From: a virus
Virus record (IMG/VR): IMGVR_UViG_3300047548_000628
Coordinates: 83,573-147,572 of that record
Reading direction: 5' to 3' (one strand)
DNA: 64,000 nt
Shown: piece after piece, positions 28,295-37,347 of the stretch
Layout: each line of letters starts with the position of its first letter
Position numbering within the stretch: the stretch's first letter is position 1
The notes under the pieces: model-generated
What the model was told of the DNA's origin: nothing
Databases searched by the model: none
The model's input: only the letters and a program-made list of their open reading frames with translations
Program-made: the position numbers and the translations under genes

Positions 28295-28525
28295 ATGAAA
28301 GCTATAGTGTGGAGCAAATATCAATGCCCCTACTGCGAACAAGCAAAGGCATTACTAACACAAAAAGGAATCCAATACGAAGAACGTAAAATCGGTGATG
28401 GATACACGAAAGAAGATTTATTAGAAGCAGTTCCTACAGCAAGAACCGTTCCGCAAATCTTTTTAGATGGTGAATTAATTGGTGGATTCACAGAACTTAA
28501 ACAAAAATTAACAGAAAGCAAATAA
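28295..28525 (+). CDS. grx: Glutaredoxin
   Basis: A 76-residue dithiol glutaredoxin: WSKYQCPYCEQAKALL (CPYC, Cys11/Cys14), TVPQIFLDGELIGGFTEL (the TVP cis-Pro and the GG loop). It uses glutathione to reduce disulfides and can regenerate the phage NrdA. It overlaps the next start (TAATG). Confidence 0.95.
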   Translation: MKAIVWSKYQCPYCEQAKALLTQKGIQYEERKIGDGYTKEDLLEAVPTARTVPQIFLDGELIGGFTELKQKLTESK

Positions 28526-28824
28526 TGACAATAGAAGTAGGTAAAGTTTATACCCTTAAATTTAATTCAGGCGAAGAAATGATTGCTAAGGTCGCAGAGA
28601 CTAAAGATAATTATATCTCAGTCACAGACCCATTATCAGTTGCACCTAGCGCACAGGGAGTTGGATTAATTCCCAGTTTGTTTACCGCAGACCCTGGATC
28701 ATCCGTCATGATAAATATTAATAGTATTGCTATGTACTGTGAAGCAGAAGATAGTGTTAAAATGAAGTACCTAGAAGCGACTACAGGAATTAAAGTTCCT
28801 GAGAAAAAAATTATATTAGGATAA
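28525..28824 (+). CDS. Hypothetical small beta-barrel (Sm-like) protein
   Basis: A 99-residue protein: GKVYTLKFNSGEEMIAKV, then KDNYISVTDPLSV, with the alternating strands of a small Sm/SH3-like barrel, ending in ALEATTGIKV-type residues. Phages often encode such proteins but the function is not known. Coupled to glutaredoxin (TAATG) and followed by the PAAR gene. Confidence 0.6.
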   Translation: MTIEVGKVYTLKFNSGEEMIAKVAETKDNYISVTDPLSVAPSAQGVGLIPSLFTADPGSSVMININSIAMYCEAEDSVKMKYLEATTGIKVPEKKIILG

Positions 28825-28825
28825 A

Positions 28826-29107
28826 ATGCCAGCATTAAGCAGACAAGGAGATCAAAACACAACCGGCGGAAAGATTATTCGTGGTGCCGGAACAGTGTTT
28901 GCAAATGGAAAACCAGTTGGGTTACACGTTAGTCCTATTACTCCTCACGCACCTTACGGTAGACCACACCCCCCACACAAAAATGCGACTACAACCGACG
29001 GAAGCCCTACTGTATTTGCTGAAGGTGATCCTGTGTTAAGAGTTGGATCGGGAAATAGTTGTGGTCATAGCATAGTTGAAGGTAGTCCAGACGTTTACGT
29101 ACCATGA
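28826..29107 (+). CDS. PAAR-domain spike-tip protein
   Basis: A 93-residue PAAR protein: SRQGDQNTTGGKIIRGAGTVFANGKPV, the HAPYGRPHPPH His-rich segment and C...GHSIVEGSPDVYVP. PAAR proteins cap the membrane-piercing spike of contractile tails (T4 gp5.4 type). Conserved His and Cys can bind iron or zinc. It overlaps the next gene by four bases. This supports contractile-tail (myovirus) morphology. Confidence 0.92.
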   Translation: MPALSRQGDQNTTGGKIIRGAGTVFANGKPVGLHVSPITPHAPYGRPHPPHKNATTTDGSPTVFAEGDPVLRVGSGNSCGHSIVEGSPDVYVP

Positions 29108-31137
29108 GTCTAACACCGTTAAAGATTAATTCCTTAGGGGACCTATTACAAAATTCTGGATTTAACATTAATTCAGATGCAGTCACCTATATGGGTTCAA
29201 GCACATCTTTAAGCAACTATACTCAGGGTACAACAGTCTCATCAACTGTGTTAGCAAAATTATCAACTGTAATTAATCTAGCTTATCAAAAGATTGGTTC
29301 TGGAATTTCTTCAACCGTATACCAGAACTTAATTTCTATTGGAAGTACAACGATCCCTGCATTAGGAAATAGCAAGCCATCGACATACACCAATACTTAC
29401 ACAGGTCAAATCACAAGATTTGGATGGCTACGACTAATTCCATATCAAGCATATAATGAATTTTATCTAAACAACGGGTCTTACAGCGACTTCACTAATA
29501 CATTATCTACCTGTTTTTCTAAGAAAAATCAACTCAATGATGTAATAAAGTCAGCTAATAACAGCATTACTTTCTTGGACGGAATCTATAGTAACATGAA
29601 TGATTTGATTACCAGTGATATCACTGGTGTTTCGTTAAGTACATTCTACTGGGGACAAGATTTAATTACTTTAGGTAAAGCAATTGATTTAACATCTATC
29701 AATACGTTTGGAGAACCCGTAAATCTGTTAAGAACGTTATATAAAAATCAAGCACTAACTAAGTCTATTAATCTAGCATTGTTGAGTGCTGGAATGTCTA
29801 CTTCTATGTTAACAAGACTGATAGAGGGCGAGACACCTACGTTAGAACAACAGCGTTTGATGTACAGCGCATTTTGTGTCATCGTGGGTAATGACTTAGC
29901 TGAAGCAATGATTCCGTTGAATTGTCAAACTATTGGACTTGAAACATTAGCAGATTTATTAGATGTAAAGAAATTATTCCCCAATAGTTATAAGACATTA
30001 ACTTTCCCAGTATTCAATGGAACTGTCCAACCAACTAACAGTAAGACATATTATCTAATCTATTCAGGAAATAGTCCTAATTTAAATTCAGGCGTAAGTC
30101 TAGGCACTAGACTACGAAACATGGTGCCAGCCGAATTAGCAGCTACGTGTGATGCATTTAGTTTAGCTATGTTACAAATTAAAAACATTCAGTCAATGAA
30201 TATTGAAAAATTCAGTCAAGTAGTTTTTAACTTAGAAAATACTGAGGGATTGGTAAATATTAGCGGAACTACGACACCCACTAATCCACAAATGGCAAAC
30301 AGTGTGTTGAACAGTTTGGCTAAAGGCTCTAACAGTGACGGCTCATACAATATGTGTGATTTCTTCGGGTCTATGACAAATCTACATTATCGTTGGGAAG
30401 ATTTGCAAACGCAAATTAAAAATGTTCAGTCACTTCAACTAGATGCAATATACAATGAGATGTTGACGGTCATGAATTCAACTGACTATTCAACTATGCA
30501 GATACTAATCAATCGTGCTAATCAAGAAATTACCAATATCAAAAATACAAAAGCAACATTAGCTAATCAATTAAACGCTACATATTCTCAGTTTGGTTCT
30601 TTCTTGCAAATCGAACAAACAGCTAGGAGTATCGCTATACCTAATGTTAGTGATTTAGAAACTACTAGTATGGATATCATTGCGTTTGAAGAAAGTTTAG
30701 ATAGTTATGCTCAAAACACTGAAGTTAAGGGCATGGCACTAGTTATCGAAAACATATGCAATAGAGCAACCATTGGTGGTAATAGTACGATTGGTGCCAT
30801 GCGTGAAGCTAGAAATGCTATTCGTTTGGGTCTTACTGGAACTGAACAAGATAATGATGTCAACAGTTCTAGTGAGTTGGTACTACCAAGACCAACTGGA
30901 AAAACACTAAACGAATTACCTATCAATGGATTTACGAGTTGCAGTCAGATAAGTAATGTACCAATAGTTACTGGTGCTGCAACTATTCCGGGTAGTCTTG
31001 CTGGTTCAAGTGAAACGACACTAATACCAACAAATCTATCTATACTGATTCAGCCAGTGTGCGATTCAGTCGTAACTCCTGACGAAGCAGTTAACCAAGT
31101 TGTATTGTGTAATTGCGATTGTTGGGACAATTTGTGA
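29104..31137 (+). CDS. Probable baseplate/tail protein
   Basis: A 677-residue protein, directly coupled to the PAAR gene. Ser/Thr/Asn-rich N-terminus (MSLTPLKINSLGDLLQNSGF), helical middle (about 400-570, LQTQIKNVQSLQLDAIYNEM...), and a Cys-containing C-terminus (LCNCDCWDNL). No domain that I can name. By position and composition it is probably a baseplate wedge or hub-associated protein. Confidence 0.6.
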   Translation: MSLTPLKINSLGDLLQNSGFNINSDAVTYMGSSTSLSNYTQGTTVSSTVLAKLSTVINLAYQKIGSGISSTVYQNLISIGSTTIPALGNSKPSTYTNTYTGQITRFGWLRLIPYQAYNEFYLNNGSYSDFTNTLSTCFSKKNQLNDVIKSANNSITFLDGIYSNMNDLITSDITGVSLSTFYWGQDLITLGKAIDLTSINTFGEPVNLLRTLYKNQALTKSINLALLSAGMSTSMLTRLIEGETPTLEQQRLMYSAFCVIVGNDLAEAMIPLNCQTIGLETLADLLDVKKLFPNSYKTLTFPVFNGTVQPTNSKTYYLIYSGNSPNLNSGVSLGTRLRNMVPAELAATCDAFSLAMLQIKNIQSMNIEKFSQVVFNLENTEGLVNISGTTTPTNPQMANSVLNSLAKGSNSDGSYNMCDFFGSMTNLHYRWEDLQTQIKNVQSLQLDAIYNEMLTVMNSTDYSTMQILINRANQEITNIKNTKATLANQLNATYSQFGSFLQIEQTARSIAIPNVSDLETTSMDIIAFEESLDSYAQNTEVKGMALVIENICNRATIGGNSTIGAMREARNAIRLGLTGTEQDNDVNSSSELVLPRPTGKTLNELPINGFTSCSQISNVPIVTGAATIPGSLAGSSETTLIPTNLSILIQPVCDSVVTPDEAVNQVVLCNCDCWDNL

Positions 31138-31160
31138 TTTTGGTTATATAACCAAAATCA
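31135..31160. terminator. Inverted repeat at the 3' end of the baseplate gene
   Basis: TGATTTTGGTTA (31135-31146) pairs perfectly with 31149-31160 around a two-base loop and includes the stop codon. There is no long T run, so it may be an RNA-processing hairpin rather than a terminator. A TATACT at about 31184 could be the -10 of the lysin gene. Confidence 0.5.
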
Positions 31161-31216
31161 TTGTGCAAAACTCAAAATCGGGCGTATACTTATAGTAGCC
31201 TGAGGAAAGGAAATCA

Positions 31217-31762
31217 ATGAAGCACATTCTATACGTTAATACTAAAATTTTAGTATTACTTTCTTTAATTTTTGTTAGTTTGTTAATGCCCGCAAAGGTA
31301 AAAACTAACATAGCACACACCTCAGACCAAATTGCCAATTCTGTTAAAAAAATAGATATGAAGCAACTTATTTGTATGGCAAACAATATTTTTTATGAAG
31401 CCGGGTCAGAGACTGTTACAGGTCAAGCCGCAGTAGCTAGAGTTGTTATGAATAGAGTCCGTCACGGTTTCGGTGCTGACCCATGCAAAGTAATATATCA
31501 AGTAACTAAAATTGACGATAAAAAAATATGTCAGTTCAGTTGGGTATGTGAGGGTAAAACAACCCCAAACAAAAACGATCCTAGATATTTGAAAGCAATG
31601 GATACCGCATATCAAGTTATGGTACATGATGCATACAAAGATGTTGTGACAAAATCTACTTTGTTTTTCCACAATACAAGTGTTGAACCTAATTGGCCAC
31701 ACAAAAGAGTAGTTCAGATCGGTAATCATATTTTTTACGCAAAAAACTATAAAAAGCAATGA
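31217..31762 (+). CDS. SleB-type cell wall hydrolase (endolysin)
   Basis: A 181-residue protein. An N-terminal hydrophobic segment (about residues 8-27) is a signal anchor. The hydrolase domain (Hydrolase_2/SleB) starts at IDMKQLICMANNIFYEAGSE with the catalytic Glu61, then GQAAVARVVMNRVRHG, CQFSWVCEG and a FHNTSVEPNWPHKRVVQIGNH ending. It cleaves cell-wall glycan, probably for host lysis; a signal anchor would allow export without a holin. AGGAAAGGAAA precedes the ATG. Confidence 0.88.
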   Translation: MKHILYVNTKILVLLSLIFVSLLMPAKVKTNIAHTSDQIANSVKKIDMKQLICMANNIFYEAGSETVTGQAAVARVVMNRVRHGFGADPCKVIYQVTKIDDKKICQFSWVCEGKTTPNKNDPRYLKAMDTAYQVMVHDAYKDVVTKSTLFFHNTSVEPNWPHKRVVQIGNHIFYAKNYKKQ

Positions 31763-32325
31763 ATACTAGTCCAGATCGCGGATCATTCCACATTGAATGC
31801 GAACTCAAACGTGTTGAAGAAGGTGAGAAAACACCCGAAGAAGCCCAACACATGATTGAGTTTTATAAGTCTTGGGAAGAGCTACGTAGAGAACATGAAG
31901 CTACTGACGAATGGAAAGTAGACAACATGGAGTATGACCTTCGCTCCACTAAGTGGATTTGTGACAAAGCTAAAGCAAGTGAAGCATATGCACAAAATCT
32001 ATATGCCGCGATGTGTAATAATGAATTTATTAAAAATGATGTATGGCCTATCTTAACCAATAAGCGCTGGTCCGCTAGCTGGCGCTGTGCTGGTGGCATT
32101 CTTGCTAATATGGTTGAGAAAGGTGACTATATTGATTGGTATTGTTCTGGCATTCGCAACGATATTTCTGACGAAGAATACAATGAATTATCTAAAGAGC
32201 AACAAGAGTATTATCTATACACTAAAACTCAATTTGTCAGTGAAAGCGTAGTCACCGATGAAGTGCGAGAAGACTTACTGAAATTGGGTTGGATTTGTAT
32301 TGATGACAATGAGGAAAAAAATTAA
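31759..32325 (+). CDS. Hypothetical protein, 188 aa
   Basis: A 188-residue acidic protein (starts MNTSPDRGSFHIECEL) with a C-terminal half containing RWSASWRCAGGILANMVEKGDYIDWYCSG. No recognised domain. It overlaps the lysin by four bases (ATGA), so co-expression with lysis or late genes is likely. Confidence 0.65.
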   Translation: MNTSPDRGSFHIECELKRVEEGEKTPEEAQHMIEFYKSWEELRREHEATDEWKVDNMEYDLRSTKWICDKAKASEAYAQNLYAAMCNNEFIKNDVWPILTNKRWSASWRCAGGILANMVEKGDYIDWYCSGIRNDISDEEYNELSKEQQEYYLYTKTQFVSESVVTDEVREDLLKLGWICIDDNEEKN

Positions 32326-32336
32326 GCCATCAAATA

Positions 32337-33170
32337 ATGGAAAATAAAGTTGTATTAAACACTGTAGTTGACTTACCCATATATTCGTTTCCATACAGGC
32401 ACGAATCTATGGTTCCTAACATCACAACAAACTTTTATGCAACTGACACCGAACAACTATTCGAACGAAACAAAAAGAATAGAACAAATTGGATCTACCT
32501 TGACAAAGAAATAACCTACACGTTTAATAGTGACGGGTTACGTATGAGTAAAAATCTAAATCAAGTAGATGATAATTACATCTTCTTTAGTGGTACTAGC
32601 TATTCAATGGGTATAGGACTACACGAAGATGATAGATTTAGTAATACAGTAGCCAAAGAACTTAACTTAGACTTTATAAATTGCGCCGGAGCAACTTATA
32701 GCTGTAAGGCACAAGTAATCAACTTCTTTAACTTAATTAACAGTGGGTACAAACTACCTAAAATTCTAGTGATGGAATATGCTCCTTGTACTGGATATAC
32801 GTTTTACGTTAAAGACAAGTTTGTACTATGTTATGGTAAGCATTTACCCGATAGTATGTACAACCCTCAAATAGAATTGTATAATAAGATGCGTGATGCT
32901 GATTTCTATTACCAAGAAGCAAACATATACCAACACATGGTTAGAGCTACATGTAAAAGATTAGGTATAAAACTGATAGAAATTAGTTTCGAAAAACACG
33001 ACAGTTTTGCGAAACAAAACGTACCCAACATAGTAGATGTTGATACTAATTCATCAGACATTAATTTCTGCTATGCCCGAGACGTTAGACTATTAGGTGA
33101 TAGTTATACAGGTCATCCGGGTATTGGTATACATAGCATAGCGCATAACATGATAATAAAATCACTATGA
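32337..33170 (+). CDS. SGNH hydrolase-like protein
   Basis: A 277-residue protein. YIFFSGTSYSMGIGLHEDD matches block I of SGNH/GDSL hydrolases (Thr replaces Asp before the Ser), NCAGATYS resembles block II, and GDSYTGHPGIGIHSIAHNMI carries a C-terminal Asp/His-type block. Such enzymes remove or transfer acyl or acetyl groups from glycans. It is followed by an adenylating enzyme and a possible acetyltransferase in overlapping frames, hinting at acyl chemistry. Confidence 0.7.
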   Translation: MENKVVLNTVVDLPIYSFPYRHESMVPNITTNFYATDTEQLFERNKKNRTNWIYLDKEITYTFNSDGLRMSKNLNQVDDNYIFFSGTSYSMGIGLHEDDRFSNTVAKELNLDFINCAGATYSCKAQVINFFNLINSGYKLPKILVMEYAPCTGYTFYVKDKFVLCYGKHLPDSMYNPQIELYNKMRDADFYYQEANIYQHMVRATCKRLGIKLIEISFEKHDSFAKQNVPNIVDVDTNSSDINFCYARDVRLLGDSYTGHPGIGIHSIAHNMIIKSL

Positions 33171-33817
33171 GCAACTTAATCCTTCACACGTCCGGTAGTA
33201 CTAAAGAACCTAAAGAGATACAACATTCTTGGGAGTATATCTATAAATGTGCGTATCGTAGTATACAAGAAATGAACATGACTAGCAATGATACTGTATT
33301 GAATATCTTTCCTAGCAACGTTATAGCACACTATACAATTTCAGCATTACCCGCCCAGTTGTCGTCAGCTAAACTTATCTCTGCTAACTTTGATCCCTAT
33401 ACATATACAAAACTTTTCAATACGTATAGACCTACACATATCGCATTGATTCCCAAACACGTGGAAGTGTTGAATGGAACAAAAGAATGGCATAACTTAG
33501 ACATGAGTTGTGTAAAATATATGACTATGGGTAGCATGGATGTGCCCCAAGAAATGATTGATTCATTGCGTAACAAAGGAGTACAGACTGTAGCAAACTG
33601 GTATGGTAGTACAGAATTGCCCCCTCCCGTTTTTGTCGCATACAATGGTACTGAGTTTGACTTTAAGCCACGTGACGGGTATTCAATCGAATTTACCGAT
33701 GAGGGTGAATGCGTTGTCAATGGTTTTCACACCGGCGATTTGTTTGATGTAAATACTAAAAAATATCTACGTAGGAAAAATGCTGCCGTTAATAGTACCT
33801 GGAAAACCCAGATTTAA
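33167..33817 (+). CDS. Minimal ANL-family adenylating enzyme
   Basis: Only 216 residues, against 500 or more for typical acyl-CoA synthetases. LILHTSGSTKEPKEIQHS is the phosphate-binding A3 motif, NWYGSTELPPP the A5 motif, and GFHTGDLFDV the A7 Asp motif. The N-terminal about 150 residues and the mobile C-terminal domain (with the catalytic Lys) are missing. It could still form an acyl-adenylate, with a partner finishing the transfer. It overlaps both neighbours. Confidence 0.75.
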   Translation: MSNLILHTSGSTKEPKEIQHSWEYIYKCAYRSIQEMNMTSNDTVLNIFPSNVIAHYTISALPAQLSSAKLISANFDPYTYTKLFNTYRPTHIALIPKHVEVLNGTKEWHNLDMSCVKYMTMGSMDVPQEMIDSLRNKGVQTVANWYGSTELPPPVFVAYNGTEFDFKPRDGYSIEFTDEGECVVNGFHTGDLFDVNTKKYLRRKNAAVNSTWKTQI

Positions 33818-34394
33818 AATTGTAGAACTCACGGAAGAATATTATGATAGACTTCAAATCTTCTGTGAGTTATGTAGCACATTAGGCTATGTTAATAACT
33901 CTAGTTTCAAAGCGATGAAACTAGAGCAGATGAAAATGCCCTATGGCAAATATCACATCGCAGTAGATATCGATAGGGGCAACATATTCAGTATCGCCGG
34001 AGTACATCACTTACCAGAAGTTGATCCTGACAGCTATCGTTGTTTGTTTCGTGGCGCACAATTGCCAGGTTACATGCCTACATTATGTAGCAATCTATTC
34101 AAAAACGCTATAAAGATACACTTTGGATATTTTTTATACGTACAGATTTTAGACATATTGGATATAAATCCAAATGCTAAGTTCTTTATATCAACTAACG
34201 TAAATAGTAATCAAGGCGCTAAATCTTATAAGATGAATAAGACTATTATGCCATTAATGGAGAAACGTGGCTTTTGGTCTTTATATAAAGAAAATGTTGT
34301 ACTATACAATACAACTCAAAACATATATAAAGTAAACCACGAATTCTATTTAGAAGAACGAAGTAAGATTATACCCAATAGTCTTTTGAGATAA
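33780..34394 (+). CDS. Hypothetical protein, possibly GNAT-like
   Basis: A 204-residue protein starting inside the ANL gene (38-base overlap). FKIVELTEEYYDRLQIFCELCSTLGY resembles the first helix of GNAT acyltransferases, but no clear acetyl-CoA loop is visible. It lies downstream of SGNH and ANL-like genes, which makes acyl transfer a fair guess; confidence in the family is low. Its 3' end overlaps the convergent oxygenase gene. Confidence 0.6.
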   Translation: MLPLIVPGKPRFKIVELTEEYYDRLQIFCELCSTLGYVNNSSFKAMKLEQMKMPYGKYHIAVDIDRGNIFSIAGVHHLPEVDPDSYRCLFRGAQLPGYMPTLCSNLFKNAIKIHFGYFLYVQILDILDINPNAKFFISTNVNSNQGAKSYKMNKTIMPLMEKRGFWSLYKENVVLYNTTQNIYKVNHEFYLEERSKIIPNSLLR

Positions 34395-34977
34395 TCTCGT
34401 CAATCTTATCTAATGGGACTTTGAATAGTAAATGTATTCTATCTAAGTCACCGTGATTTTCTGTACTATGTGTTCGTTTAGTATTAACTAGATAACATTT
34501 TCCGGGCTCTAAAACATACCTATTCTCATATATAAAATAACTTTTATCTGTAGATTGAATAGGTAAATGTATACGCATATGATTATCTTTATCTATATGC
34601 GGGTGAAGTTTACTACCGGGTATATGACAAGTTATACCCAGTTCTTCACAATATGGAAACGCATCTAATAATTTTTGTGCGAAACCCTGTAATAATACAG
34701 TGGGCTTAGTAAAACTATTCTTGCTTTTTATCTGTTTAAAATCACCGGGCGGAACTAATGGTTTCGTAACATCGTCTAAATTGCTTTGTATTCCATAGCC
34801 ATATATACCCACACTATCATCAAAATTTGGAGGATATATATTTTGGTCAATAGATAAATCTCTGGGCGGGATAGTAAATCTTAACTGTTCGTTGTTTTTA
34901 ACTACATTATTGAAATAGTCCAATAACTCATTATAGTCAAAATGTACATTAGGTAGTTCTTTTATGTCAAAGTTCAT
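34369..34977 (-). CDS. Asp/Asn beta-hydroxylase-like 2OG oxygenase
   Basis: A 202-residue oxygenase with GSKLHPHIDKDN (His127, Asp129), LVNTKRTHSTEN (His170) and DLDRIHLLFKV (Arg180), the full metal and co-substrate set. One of a family of related minus-strand genes from 34369 to 40242. The substrate is unknown; the family hydroxylates Asp/Asn side chains or small molecules. Confidence 0.85.
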   Translation of the reverse strand: MNFDIKELPNVHFDYNELLDYFNNVVKNNEQLRFTIPPRDLSIDQNIYPPNFDDSVGIYGYGIQSNLDDVTKPLVPPGDFKQIKSKNSFTKPTVLLQGFAQKLLDAFPYCEELGITCHIPGSKLHPHIDKDNHMRIHLPIQSTDKSYFIYENRYVLEPGKCYLVNTKRTHSTENHGDLDRIHLLFKVPLDKIDEIISKDYWV

Positions 34978-35560
34978 ATTCTGTGTTTAAAATTACATCG
35001 ATATCGGACTTACTAAACTTAGTGATAAAATGTATTCTATCATTGTCACCTTGATTATCAGTGCCGTGGTTAATGCTGGTATTTACTAGATACGCATACC
35101 CGGCTTCTAATACAAACTTTTCATCGTCAAAAAAGAAATAACTACTGTCCGTAGTATATATGGGAATGTGTATTTTTAAAAACTCGTCATTATCTATATG
35201 AGTATCGATATAAGTTCCTTTTGGATGACAACTGATAACCGTTTGTCTGACATTGGGTAATGTATCTATAATTTTTTTAGCAAATCCAAATACTAAGTCA
35301 GTTGGCTTAGAGAAGTCGTCGGATTCTATAATCTGTTCATCATGTTTAATATGATAAGGAGGACAGGGTTTGTTAATATCAACTAGATTAGTTTGTATAG
35401 CATAACTATAAACATCTTCTATTTTGTGCGTTTTTCTATCGATATTACTTAACCGTGCTTCCCATTTAAGATGTGGGTATTTTTCTATCACGTTTTGATA
35501 GTATTCACGTAGTTCATTTAAATCGAACTTAATATTATCTAACCGTTTAATCTTGTACAT
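34967..35560 (-). CDS. Asp/Asn beta-hydroxylase-like 2OG oxygenase
   Basis: A 197-residue relative of the 34369 gene, which it overlaps by 11 bases. IDTHIDNDEF (His121, Asp123), LVNTSINHGTDNQG (His165), DNDRIHFITKF (Arg175). The complete active-site set suggests it is functional. Sequence differs enough that a different target residue is possible. Confidence 0.85.
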   Translation of the reverse strand: MYKIKRLDNIKFDLNELREYYQNVIEKYPHLKWEARLSNIDRKTHKIEDVYSYAIQTNLVDINKPCPPYHIKHDEQIIESDDFSKPTDLVFGFAKKIIDTLPNVRQTVISCHPKGTYIDTHIDNDEFLKIHIPIYTTDSSYFFFDDEKFVLEAGYAYLVNTSINHGTDNQGDNDRIHFITKFSKSDIDVILNTEYEL

Positions 35561-35990
35561 CTACTTCTTTCAATAGATTATATACATAATGGTTATACTC
35601 ACTAATATGTGAGCTATCTATGTTTTTTTTATCTAATAGATACTTAGCAACTGCTGTACTACGGCTTTTACCCTTAGCACAATATACATGAATATCTGTG
35701 CTATTACCCACGAATTCTAATATCTGTTTAGCTTGAATAACAGTCATTTTACGTGCGGTAATAGTCTTTGTTGTATTATTAAACCATTGTACGGTTTTAG
35801 TACAATCATCATTCACATCGTCAAAGTTTAGATTCAATACATTATTATGTGGTCTATCAAAGTATGGTAAACTATGTACCCAGTTAGTACTATGTATACA
35901 GATAAAACGACTATGATGATAATCATCTACAGTATCGTCATTATATACTGACTTACCAAAATTATTCATACTATACACAGTTACTTTCAT
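35547..35990 (-). CDS. Dual-specificity/tyrosine phosphatase-like protein
   Basis: A 147-residue protein with the phosphate loop VYCAKGKSRSTAVAKYLL (CX5R, Cys104, Arg110) of cysteine-based phosphatases. A general acid Asp is not obvious. I start it at ATG 35990, which overlaps the upstream stop (ATGA). It sits among oxygenase genes, so it could act on a phosphorylated intermediate; a protein target is equally possible. Confidence 0.75.
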   Translation of the reverse strand: MKVTVYSMNNFGKSVYNDDTVDDYHHSRFICIHSTNWVHSLPYFDRPHNNVLNLNFDDVNDDCTKTVQWFNNTTKTITARKMTVIQAKQILEFVGNSTDIHVYCAKGKSRSTAVAKYLLDKKNIDSSHISEYNHYVYNLLKEVDVQD

Positions 35991-36622
35991 AGAAAATCCT
36001 CTGTCCATACTTTCCCATATAAATGTATTCTATTTGTAGTTCCACGATTCTCTACACTATGCGGAAGAGTAGTATTAACTAGATAAGCATATCCAGGTTC
36101 CATATGATATTCTACTCCGTCGATGATCCAATTGCTGTCATCGTTAGTATATATTGGAATATGTACACGTATTTTGTCTGGGCTATCAGTATGTGTAATT
36201 AATTTAGTTCCGGGAGTATGTACAGTAACTAACCAGCGTTTACTGCGTACAGGCATATTCTGTATTAAGTCCAATGCGTATCCATTAAAGCATTTTCTAG
36301 GATATAATAAATCTTCATCTATATCGTGATATTCGGGTTTAGCACATCCGCGCTCAAAGGGTAATGGTCCTTCTACGTCACCGTTATAACATAGTGTATA
36401 GTAATAAACATCATCGGGTAATATATGCCCAGTTTGTCCTGTCATATCTACAATAGGTTCATTCCATACATGATGATTTTCCCCGATAATAAACTTCCAA
36501 TCGTTATAATCATTTTCTAAGTTATGGAACCATTCACGTAGTTTATCAATATCAACTGGGAAGTATTTCTTAACTACAAACCCTAAATCTACGGGTTCAA
36601 AGTGTTGGATATATCGTTTCAT
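35987..36622 (-). CDS. Asp/Asn beta-hydroxylase-like 2OG oxygenase
   Basis: A 211-residue oxygenase: TKLITHTDSPDK (His144, Asp146), VNTTLPHSVENRG (His188), TNRIHLYGKV (Arg198). The start at 36622 overlaps the upstream stop in ATGA. It has a longer N-terminal region than its neighbours, including WNEPIVDMTGQTGH. Confidence 0.85.
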   Translation of the reverse strand: MKRYIQHFEPVDLGFVVKKYFPVDIDKLREWFHNLENDYNDWKFIIGENHHVWNEPIVDMTGQTGHILPDDVYYYTLCYNGDVEGPLPFERGCAKPEYHDIDEDLLYPRKCFNGYALDLIQNMPVRSKRWLVTVHTPGTKLITHTDSPDKIRVHIPIYTNDDSNWIIDGVEYHMEPGYAYLVNTTLPHSVENRGTTNRIHLYGKVWTEDFL

Positions 36623-37347
36623 TTTAAGCATAGTATATCCATTATATCTTTATCATCTATATCACTAATTATGTTTGCTCTAGTTGGCCCGTAATTAGTT
36701 GTACCGTGACTTAATCTAGTATTAATTAAGTACATATTTCCGGGCATTAGTTTATAGGGTGTTTCACCCCAATAGAAATAACTATTATCTGTAGTAATAG
36801 GAATATGTAATCTAACTGTCATTCCGTCTGTATGCTGAGGTAATATTAATCCATTTAAATGCTGTGCAATTCTTGGGTTTCTAAAATAGATACCTATTTC
36901 ATCTACTAAGTTTTTCCATGCCCCAAACATATATTGGTCTAAGTAGACCCAGTTATTATAATCAAAATCTTTAATTAAATCGTCACCGTTATAATATTCT
37001 TGTAGTTCTGGGTATAACTCTAAATTACATGCCCAGGGCGGGGGTAATGGTATATCTTTTTGTACTGGCCAAGATAATGCGTAACTGTTTAATAATCGTT
37101 CGTCTGCTTTACTCAAATCAAAGAAGTTTTCCTTCTCTTTATTAGTAAAATAACCTTTGACCGCGGGCTTTAATAAGTCTTTGTTTTTGTATAAGTTACA
37201 GCGTAAGTAACTTAATCTATCTTCTATTTCAACGTACCAATTCAATAGATTTACACTGTCTACTTTTTTGTTTAGTACAATTAAATCCCAATCGTTACTG
37301 TTGATAAAGTCTATTGACAAGTTACTGTAATTCTGTACTAACCTCAT
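36619..37347 (-). CDS. Asp/Asn beta-hydroxylase-like 2OG oxygenase
   Basis: A 242-residue relative. LILPQHTDGMTVRLHI (HxD), INTRLSHGTTNYG (distal His), PTRANIISDI (Arg). SWPVQKDIPLPPPWACNL resembles the matching stretch of the next gene (AWPKEKYEPLPPPVQANL), so these two form a closer pair, probably a tandem duplication. Confidence 0.82.
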   Translation of the reverse strand: MRLVQNYSNLSIDFINSNDWDLIVLNKKVDSVNLLNWYVEIEDRLSYLRCNLYKNKDLLKPAVKGYFTNKEKENFFDLSKADERLLNSYALSWPVQKDIPLPPPWACNLELYPELQEYYNGDDLIKDFDYNNWVYLDQYMFGAWKNLVDEIGIYFRNPRIAQHLNGLILPQHTDGMTVRLHIPITTDNSYFYWGETPYKLMPGNMYLINTRLSHGTTNYGPTRANIISDIDDKDIMDILCLK

